Assembly (NCBI GenBank): GCA_024281135.1
Contig: JAMXLG010000263.1
Location: 1 to 11,530, forward strand
DNA from: Vulcanimicrobiia bacterium
GTDB lineage: Bacteria; Eremiobacterota; Eremiobacteria; Baltobacterales; Baltobacteraceae
Reading direction: 5' to 3'
DNA: 11,530 nucleotides
A program made the translations under genes and the position numbers. The number at the start of each line of letters is the position of its first letter. The stretch's first letter is position 1. Below the pieces are notes generated by a model. It saw only the letters and a program-made list of their open reading frames with translations, made no database searches and was not told where the DNA came from. This document shows, one piece after another, positions 6,254 to 11,530 of this stretch.

Positions 6254-7028
6254 CTTGAGTGATGTCCATGCCCCCGTAGATCACGTCGCCGCGATCGATC
6301 ACCAGCAGCAAGTTCTTGCTCTTCGCAACCGACGCCGTGACGGACTTCGTTTGATCGACAAGCGGCTTGAGCAGTTGATCGCGCTTATCGGAGACGAGCT
6401 TGTCCCACTGCGCGCCCACGTCGTTCTTTTCCGCGTCGGTCTTCGCGTCTTTGAGCTTTGCCTGGTACGCCGGACGCTGCTGATCCATGAACTGCTGCAG
6501 CGCTTTGTTCGCGTCTTGAACCTTCGACGAATTGTCGAGCGCCGACTGATCGACGTAACCGATCTCCGACGGCGGCGGTGACGCGCCCGGATTGAGCGCC
6601 TGCGCGCTCTTGATGGCGTTGACGACGTCGCTCGTGACGTCTTGTCCGCCGTACACGATGATGCGCTTATCGACGACAACCGAAAGCTTGCGATCGCCGG
6701 CGACCGTTGCAAGCGCGAGCTGCGCGCGTTGGAAGAGCGGACCGACGAGTTCACGCTGCTTGTCCTGCAGTTGCTGCTGGAAGCGCATCGTAACGCTTTG
6801 CTTGTCGGCATCCGAGCGCGCCGACTTCATCGCCGTAGCGAACTGACGGTCGAGCCCGGCTTTATACTGCGCGAGCTGCGCGTTCGCTGAGGCGAATTGC
6901 GGCAGACTGCCGAGTGCCGTTTGATCGACGTATCCGACGTCGGTCAAATCCGCAGCGATCGCCGCGGGAGCAATAAGCGCCGCGATAATCGCCGTTCCGA
7001 GGAGAGATGTGATGAGCCGTTTCTTCAT
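6228..7028 (-). CDS. Periplasmic OmpH/Skp-family protein with two tandem OmpH modules (first of three paralogues)
   Basis: A 266-residue protein with a classical signal peptide: MKKR, a hydrophobic core, then APAAIAAD with cleavage expected after Ala25 or Ala26. The mature part is an internal duplication. Module 1 (about 31-141) runs from VGYVDQTAL to VVVDKRIIVYGGQDVTSDVV. Module 2 (about 156-264) runs from IGYVDQSAL to LLVIDRGDVIYGGMDITQDV. A Pro/Ser linker (NPGASPPPSE, 146-155) joins them. Each module has the OmpH/Skp plan: an edge strand, a long charged helical hairpin, then two returning strands. Family members are holdase chaperones delivering outer-membrane proteins to BamA, whose gene is 14 bp upstream. 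A ribosome site AAGGA lies 3 bases before the ATG. A single Skp is about 160 residues, so this is close to a genetic dimer. The role is inferred from family and position. Confidence 0.87.
   Translation of the reverse strand: MKKRLITSLLGTAIIAALIAPAAIAADLTDVGYVDQTALGSLPQFASANAQLAQYKAGLDRQFATAMKSARSDADKQSVTMRFQQQLQDKQRELVGPLFQRAQLALATVAGDRKLSVVVDKRIIVYGGQDVTSDVVNAIKSAQALNPGASPPPSEIGYVDQSALDNSSKVQDANKALQQFMDQQRPAYQAKLKDAKTDAEKNDVGAQWDKLVSDKRDQLLKPLVDQTKSVTASVAKSKNLLLVIDRGDVIYGGMDITQDVQNSLNK
6237..6563 (-). repeat. OmpH module 2 of the tandem-duplicated protein
   Basis: Encodes residues 156-264. It aligns end to end with module 1 at 6606-6938: IGYVDQSAL against VGYVDQTAL at the start and YGGMDITQDV against YGGQDVTSDV at the end. 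The helical middles have diverged strongly, which suggests an old duplication. Confidence 0.8.
6606..6938 (-). repeat. OmpH module 1 of the tandem-duplicated protein
   Basis: Encodes residues 31-141, immediately after the signal peptide. Partner of module 2 at 6237-6563, with a 125-residue period measured from the GYVDQ motif of one copy to the other. Confidence 0.8.
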
Positions 7029-7031
7029 GTG

Positions 7032-7036
7032 TCCTT
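7032..7036 (-). promoter_or_regulatory. Ribosome binding site of the two-module OmpH gene
   Basis: AAGGA on the minus strand, only 3 bases before the ATG at 7026-7028, inside the 14-bp gap after bamA. The spacing is shorter than usual. It is the only clear ribosome site in the OmpH block. Confidence 0.5.
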
Positions 7037-7042
7037 GTGTCT

Positions 7043-9301
7043 CTAAAAGCTTTGGCCGATGCCGAAGCTCATGTGCGTGCCAAAGGCGCCGCGTGCGAAG
7101 TCGATGCGCACGGTGCGCAATCCCAGTTGCGGAATATCGAAGCGGAGACCGGCGCCGGCGTCGGTGACGCTCGCCCAGTTTCCGGGATAACCCGTGATTT
7201 GGTTCGTGTACGGGTCGAGCAGCGGATACGCGCCGCGGATGCGATACTCGAGGCCGTCGGCGAACACCGCGAACGTCAGCTTGCGATCTGCCGTGAGCGG
7301 TTGCCGTAATTCGATCTGACCGAGAAGCGCATCGGTCGCGTAGAAGACCGTATTGTAACCGCGCATTTGTTGGTCGGAGAACGTGTAGAGCTGACTCGGC
7401 GGAATCACGCCCGTCGTCGTTTCCGGCAACACGTGAATGCCGAGCGTCGCGCTCTTGAGCACGGGTAAGAACCGCGCCACATCGAGCTGCGTCGCCGTGT
7501 AGTTGAAGCTCGAGCGCATCAGTCCCGGCGTCGAAACCGTTTCCGAAATATTGGCTCTCCAGCCGTGCCGCGGGTTGTACGGATCGTCCATCGTGATCGG
7601 CGACGTGCCGACGCCGAACGTCAAGTAGTTCAACTGATACGGCAGACCCGTATTGACGTTCGCGATCGACGTTGCCGAAATACCGAACGAACCGTTGATG
7701 TTCGAAATATTCGAGTTGAGCGGATTCGGCGTCGGGCCGGCGAGCACGTTCGGCTGCGAGCCCTGGAAGTAGTACGGCGCGGGAACGCTCGTATTGTACT
7801 TCACCTTCTCGATCGTCGGCGTGATCGATGCAATCACGTAGTCACTCAAGCGGCGCCCGAGCGAAACCGAACCGCCGAGCGACGCCGAATAGCTGGTCGA
7901 GACGACGCCGCCGATCAGCGCCGAGTTGGTGGTCGGATAGAGCGTCACCGGAATCGGCGCTTGCGTCGCGCCGACGATCGGTGCGGGCTGAATGATCGAA
8001 GTGGTCGCGTTGTAAACCGGATAATAGTACGTCGAACCGTTATCGAAGATGTTGACGCTCAGGGAATAGCGCTGCGACTTCGGCGTGTTGCCAAGATAGG
8101 GAACCGTCACACCGATTTGGCCGAGATAGGTGCGCGCGCCGCGCTGGAACTGCACGGATGCGGAGTTGCCCGTGCCGTGCAGGTTCGTGTCTTGATAACC
8201 GAGCGTTCCGTAGAGGCCCTGACCCGTGATACCGCCCGAATATCCGAAACCGATGTTCGCGGATGCCGTGCGCTGTTCGGTGACTTGCCACACCAGCGTC
8301 ACTTCCTGCGGCTTTTTGGGATCCGGACCTTCTTTAATATCCGGATTGACTTTCGAGAAATAACCGGTCGCTTGCAAGCGGTCGTAATCGCTCTTGATCC
8401 AATCGGTATTCACGACCATGCCTGGACGCACGCGCAATTCGCGGCGAATCACTTGGTCTTTGGTGCGCGTATTGCCGGTGATCTGCACGGCCGCGACGCG
8501 CGCGACGTAGACGTCGTACTTCACGTCCGCGGTGCCGGCTTTTTGATCGATCGTCGACGGGTCGATACCGCCTTCGAAGTTGCCGAGTTCGACCTTGAAC
8601 TTATCTTCGTAGAACTTGCGCAGCGCGTCGGCGTCTTTTTGCTTGATCTCGTCGGAATAAACCATACCCGGCTTGAGCGTCAGCTGGGGGATGATCACCG
8701 GCGGCGGAAGCACCGGGTCGCCGCCAATGATGATGTTCTTGACGGTAAGACCTTCGATAATCGTCAGCGTCAGCGCGCCGGACTTCGGATCGAGATTAAT
8801 ATCCTTGATGTGCGACGGCACTTGTCCGCCGTAGCCGATACGCTCGTAATAGTTGTTTATCTTCAACACGTCCTGACGGAACGTGTTCGAGTTGAAGACT
8901 TGGCCGACGGCGAGATCCATCAATGCGAGAAGCGTATCGTTCGGAACCTTCTGATTTCCGACGAAGGTGATCTTACTGATAACCGGATTTTCGATGACGC
9001 GATACGTGATCGCGACGCCCCGGGGACGCGCGCGCACAAGTGGCGGCGCAATATCAGCGAAATACCCCAGTGCGTTCAGGTTTGCAAGATCTTGCTGGAC
9101 GATCTTGGGATCGTACGGCTGCCCCGGACGGGCTTGAATCACTTGCATGATTGCAGACGTGGGGACGTGTGCGTTGCCGGTGATGTCGACGGAGACAATC
9201 TTCGGCGCAGTCGGAGCCGACTCCGAAAACGCCGCAAGCGGCGCTACGAGCGTCAACACGACAACGAGGGCGAGCACGGCGCGCCGGAGGTCTAAGGTCA
9301 T
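7043..9301 (-). CDS. bamA: Outer membrane protein assembly factor BamA (Omp85 family) with four POTRA domains
   Basis: BamA is the outer-membrane insertase that folds beta-barrel proteins. The 752-residue protein has a signal peptide (about 1-26, hydrophobic VLALVVVLTLVAPLAAFS). Four POTRA domains follow at about 33-106, 107-184, 185-265 and 266-343, each opening with a strand such as IVSVDITGN, ISKITFVGN, VKNIIIGGD or VAAVQITGN. The 16-stranded barrel occupies about 346-752. Barrel landmarks are MRGY at 646-649 (the conserved Arg-containing loop-6 motif, VRGF/Y in relatives), DDPYNPRHG at 572-580, VRIDFARG at 731-738 and the terminal MSFGIGQSF, which fits the outer-membrane beta-signal ending in Phe. 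Proteobacterial BamA has five POTRAs and many cyanobacterial Omp85 proteins three. Long Tyr/Thr/Pro-rich segments (about 421-463 and 503-530) are probably surface loops. AGAGGA lies 12 bases upstream of the ATG. TamB is encoded upstream and OmpH chaperones downstream. Confidence 0.96.
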   Translation of the reverse strand: MTLDLRRAVLALVVVLTLVAPLAAFSESAPTAPKIVSVDITGNAHVPTSAIMQVIQARPGQPYDPKIVQQDLANLNALGYFADIAPPLVRARPRGVAITYRVIENPVISKITFVGNQKVPNDTLLALMDLAVGQVFNSNTFRQDVLKINNYYERIGYGGQVPSHIKDINLDPKSGALTLTIIEGLTVKNIIIGGDPVLPPPVIIPQLTLKPGMVYSDEIKQKDADALRKFYEDKFKVELGNFEGGIDPSTIDQKAGTADVKYDVYVARVAAVQITGNTRTKDQVIRRELRVRPGMVVNTDWIKSDYDRLQATGYFSKVNPDIKEGPDPKKPQEVTLVWQVTEQRTASANIGFGYSGGITGQGLYGTLGYQDTNLHGTGNSASVQFQRGARTYLGQIGVTVPYLGNTPKSQRYSLSVNIFDNGSTYYYPVYNATTSIIQPAPIVGATQAPIPVTLYPTTNSALIGGVVSTSYSASLGGSVSLGRRLSDYVIASITPTIEKVKYNTSVPAPYYFQGSQPNVLAGPTPNPLNSNISNINGSFGISATSIANVNTGLPYQLNYLTFGVGTSPITMDDPYNPRHGWRANISETVSTPGLMRSSFNYTATQLDVARFLPVLKSATLGIHVLPETTTGVIPPSQLYTFSDQQMRGYNTVFYATDALLGQIELRQPLTADRKLTFAVFADGLEYRIRGAYPLLDPYTNQITGYPGNWASVTDAGAGLRFDIPQLGLRTVRIDFARGAFGTHMSFGIGQSF

Positions 9302-9313
9302 GCGAAAAAGTTG

Positions 9314-9319
9314 TCCTCT
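9314..9319 (-). promoter_or_regulatory. Ribosome binding site of bamA
   Basis: AGAGGA on the minus strand, 12 bases before the ATG at 9299-9301. Spacing is slightly long, but it is the only match near the start and it supports the ATG that gives a complete signal peptide. Confidence 0.5.
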
Positions 9320-9332
9320 ACGTGAGCAAGAA

Positions 9333-9349
9333 CGCTGAGGGCGTCAGCG
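9333..9349. other. Small perfect hairpin upstream of bamA
   Basis: CGCTGA and TCAGCG pair perfectly around a five-base loop (GGGCG on the plus strand). It lies about 14 bases upstream of the bamA ribosome site. No T-run follows it on either strand, so it is not an intrinsic terminator; a role in mRNA stability or processing is only a possibility. Confidence 0.35.
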
Positions 9350-9446
9350 ATGCGACGCGCGCGAAGCACGCGGCGGCTTTGAGAGTTCCGGCCCCAGGTT
9401 CGCGCTAGCGGGCGGCGGTCCTTGCCTTCTAAAGAAGCTGTGGAAA

Positions 9447-11530
9447 TCACCAATAGAGCCTCTGCAAGTTAAAGCTGAAGCCGCTCGCGCCTTGGAGTGG
9501 TTGTCCAACGGCGAGATGCGACGAAGTCGACACTCCTGCAGGTGTCTGGAAAAGCACCTGCGGCCCCGCCGACCAGTAAAATGACAGCTGCGCGCTCGTT
9601 GCGTTCGAGCCGACTAGCTGGAGCCCGGCCGAAAAGAGCGACGGCGTCCCGAATGTTTGCGAGTAGATGAAGTTGACCGTCTTGCCGAGCAACCGCGTCG
9701 CTGAGAAGCCGACGTTCCCCAAATAATTCACGTTCAAGTTGAAGTTCTGAAAGCCGAGACCTTGCGACACGGCGTTTTCAACCGGCGCAAGCACGCCCGC
9801 GGTGAACTGGGCGTTAAGGATATTGAACGCCTCCTGGCCTACAGTGATTGACGACGAGGGTTGCCCTAGCGGCTGCGCGCCGGGCACGACGTTGAGCGCG
9901 CCTTGCGGCGTGATGCCGTTGATCGTGGGATTGTTTGCGCCGGTCGGCAGGGCCGCACTGCCGATGAGCCCTCCGAAGGGTGCGATCATTGCAAGAATTT
10001 GTTCGTTCGAGTAGCCGGGCGGGTTCGTAGAAAACGCGATCCTTAGCCCGTTGATCGGTCCGTCGACATTGATCGTGACATCGGTCGAGTAGGCGAGCAC
10101 GTGCGGATCCGGCGAGGTGACGTGGGTCACACCTCGTGCGCGCAGCGTCGGAATGATCCCCTGCGACGGCGTGAAGTTCACGACGGCATCTGTCAGACGG
10201 AAGACGCGATCGAAGTACGTCAGCGTTCCGCCCGTGCCGACGAATTGACCCTCAAGCGTCGGAGATGAAAGCGTTCCGGCGAGATTCACCGCACCGCTTG
10301 CGCCGATGTCGAGGCCCGCGCCGAAGCCGGAGCCTCGCACGCGGACGTTCCTGCCCACCGCGAACCTCAGGTCAAATCCCAAATCAATCGGGAATGACGG
10401 GCCGCCTGTGCCGCTGTTTTGCGTTGCTGCGAGAAACGCCGAGAACGGAATAGTCGCGTCGTGCAACGATATGTCGCCGCCCACTTGTGCGAGCTGGTTG
10501 GCCGCGCGCTGCAGCGACACGTGTCCGTCGAATGCACCGCTTCCAAGCGCGGGGATATTGAGCTGCGCGTTCTTCGCGGTTGCATCCAGGCGATAACTCG
10601 CGTTTTTCGCGCCGTTTGCGAACGCGACGTGTCCCGATGCGGCGATCGTTCCCGCGCCGAAGTTCGCCGAAAGGCGCTGTACCGTTGCTTGCGTGCGATC
10701 GAACGTCAACGTGGCGGTGGCGTTTGTGACCGGCGTACGATTGAGATCGCTGACATAGCTTCCCTTTTCGAGCGCGAAGCGACCGTAGATGCGCGGCGTT
10801 TCCACGGTTCCCGCTACTGCGAGCTCACCATCAATCGTACCACCGAGCTTCGTGTTATTACCGAGCAGCGTTTGAAACGTCGCGGGGTCGAGCGCGTTTA
10901 CCGAAAGATCGAGATTGATAGGCGCGTGCGGTGGCCCGGCACCGAACGGATTCAACCGCAACGGCAGCGATCCGGCTAGCGAAATCTCGCCATGTTCGAA
11001 CTGCGCGCCGGCGTTGCTCAACTCGATCGAATTGGTGTCTCGATTCCAACGCACCGAACCGAAAATCGACGGAATCTTCACGCCGTACGCGACAGCGTTC
11101 GTGGCGTCAAATGCGGCGGAGACTTGCGGGTCGTGCGGAGTGCCGCGAATGCTTAGCGTCGATTCATACTCGCCCGCGAGCTGAACCTCTTTGCGCCACA
11201 CCTGGTTGATCAAACGCGGCATGTCGTTCGAGTTCAAATAGACGTCAACTGCGATCGGGTCGTTTAATGCAAGACCGAAGTCACCGCTTGCGGTTGCGGT
11301 CAATCCCGTCGACACCAGGCTCGCGGAATCGATCTTGATGCGATCGCCCGTGGACGTGAACGCGAAGTCGGCCGCCTCGATCGGCAACGGTCCGAGCGTG
11401 CCACCGTTGAGCGATGAGGTTCCGTTGACGTGCAAACGCGGATAGCGGCCGTCGATCGTTGCGTCCGCGTCAAGCAGACCGCTCACCGGAATTTGTCCGA
11501 ATCCGAAAGCGCCAAGCCACCTTGAGGTGT
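9447..11530 (-). CDS. tamB: TamB-like translocation and assembly module protein (DUF490), C-terminal 693 residues, N-terminus outside window
   Basis: The reading frame is open to the right edge, so this is the C-terminal part of a larger protein. The visible part consists of repeated short amphipathic strand motifs of the AsmA/TamB type (for example GGTIDGELAVAGTVETPRIY), the pattern of the beta-taco groove thought to bridge the periplasm. The DUF490 hallmarks are near the end: GGTLTYFDRVFRLTDAVVNF (about 10167-10228), then DVTINVDGPINGLRIAFSTN and GYSNEQILAMIAPFGG (about 9965-10085). Family members help assemble some outer-membrane proteins with an Omp85 partner and are implicated in lipid transport between membranes. 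Adjacency to bamA, with no TamA gene in view, suggests BamA may be that partner (inference). The protein ends FSFNLQRLYW, a terminal aromatic resembling a beta-signal. The 145-bp gap to bamA is the loosest junction in the cluster. Confidence 0.9.
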   Translation of the reverse strand, partial: TSRWLGAFGFGQIPVSGLLDADATIDGRYPRLHVNGTSSLNGGTLGPLPIEAADFAFTSTGDRIKIDSASLVSTGLTATASGDFGLALNDPIAVDVYLNSNDMPRLINQVWRKEVQLAGEYESTLSIRGTPHDPQVSAAFDATNAVAYGVKIPSIFGSVRWNRDTNSIELSNAGAQFEHGEISLAGSLPLRLNPFGAGPPHAPINLDLSVNALDPATFQTLLGNNTKLGGTIDGELAVAGTVETPRIYGRFALEKGSYVSDLNRTPVTNATATLTFDRTQATVQRLSANFGAGTIAASGHVAFANGAKNASYRLDATAKNAQLNIPALGSGAFDGHVSLQRAANQLAQVGGDISLHDATIPFSAFLAATQNSGTGGPSFPIDLGFDLRFAVGRNVRVRGSGFGAGLDIGASGAVNLAGTLSSPTLEGQFVGTGGTLTYFDRVFRLTDAVVNFTPSQGIIPTLRARGVTHVTSPDPHVLAYSTDVTINVDGPINGLRIAFSTNPPGYSNEQILAMIAPFGGLIGSAALPTGANNPTINGITPQGALNVVPGAQPLGQPSSSITVGQEAFNILNAQFTAGVLAPVENAVSQGLGFQNFNLNVNYLGNVGFSATRLLGKTVNFIYSQTFGTPSLFSAGLQLVGSNATSAQLSFYWSAGPQVLFQTPAGVSTSSHLAVGQPLQGASGFSFNLQRLYW

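Larger units (their letters stand above)
9302..9446. other. tamB-bamA intergenic gap without a gene
   Basis: This 145-bp interval is the largest gap between tamB and lpxB. It contains the bamA ribosome site (AGAGGA, 9314-9319), one perfect 6-bp hairpin at 9333-9349 (CGCTGA, loop GGGCG, TCAGCG), GC-rich partly self-complementary sequence at about 9352-9378 and a small CTTCT/AGAAG stem at 9426-9437 just after tamB. I see no convincing -35/-10 pair and no terminator T-run. A weak internal promoter for bamA and the rest cannot be excluded. Confidence 0.5.

Noticed and set aside
6237..6938. Recent DNA duplication within the first OmpH gene
   Set aside because: The similarity is visible in protein end motifs but not as long DNA matches; the duplication appears ancient, so no assembly artefact is suspected.
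7565..9295. A 576-codon open frame on the plus strand opposite bamA
   Set aside because: It is antisense to a clearly conserved BamA, its translation is Arg/Asp/His-rich with no domain pattern, and such long shadow frames are expected opposite GC-rich genes.
1..11530. tRNA, rRNA, insertion sequence, phage or defence genes
   Set aside because: No transposase, integrase, tRNA-like cloverleaf or rRNA segment was seen; nearly all of the window is accounted for by envelope genes.

Overview
The window holds one long minus-strand gene cluster for building a Gram-negative type outer membrane. Reading right to left in the direction of transcription, the order is: 3' part of tamB, bamA, three consecutive OmpH/Skp-family genes, lpxD, lpxC, fabZ, lpxA, lpxB, a short palindromic spacer, and the 5' end of a calcineurin-like metallophosphoesterase gene. 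I see no convincing plus-strand gene. The sequence looks moderately GC-rich, and GTG starts are used for fabZ, lpxB and the short OmpH lipoprotein.

The organism is a diderm that makes lipid A. The order tamB-bamA-ompH-lpxD-lpxC-fabZ-lpxA-lpxB resembles the large outer-membrane clusters known from diderm Terrabacteria such as Negativicutes. The four-POTRA BamA and the recurrent C-terminal YGGxDxT motif in the OmpH proteins fit such a lineage. Eremiobacterota or a neighbouring phylum is my best guess, but this is inference from gene order and family resemblance, not a proven assignment.

Layout: 9447-11530 is the TamB C-terminal region (N-terminus outside the window). 9302-9446 is a 145-bp gap without a gene. 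7043-9301 is BamA. 4548-7028 holds three tandem OmpH/Skp genes with unlike architectures: a secreted protein with two OmpH modules, a 434-residue Gln-rich lipoprotein with a very long predicted helical region, and a 134-residue lipoprotein. 345-4546 carries the early lipid A pathway plus the acyl-ACP dehydratase FabZ. 233-344 is a spacer with a 15-bp perfect inverted repeat. 1-232 is the metallophosphoesterase start.

From bamA to lpxB every junction is either overlapping or separated by at most 14 bp, so the genes are very probably co-transcribed and often translationally coupled. Together they would provide the insertase for outer-membrane proteins (BamA), periplasmic holdases (OmpH set), a bridge-like intermembrane factor (TamB), and UDP-GlcNAc acylation through to lipid A disaccharide (LpxA, LpxC, LpxD, LpxB). 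FabZ acts on the same hydroxyacyl-ACP pool. The UDP-2,3-diacylglucosamine pyrophosphatase step (LpxH, LpxI or LpxG) has no obvious gene between lpxA and lpxB. The most unusual part is the OmpH block, with four OmpH-like modules in three genes.
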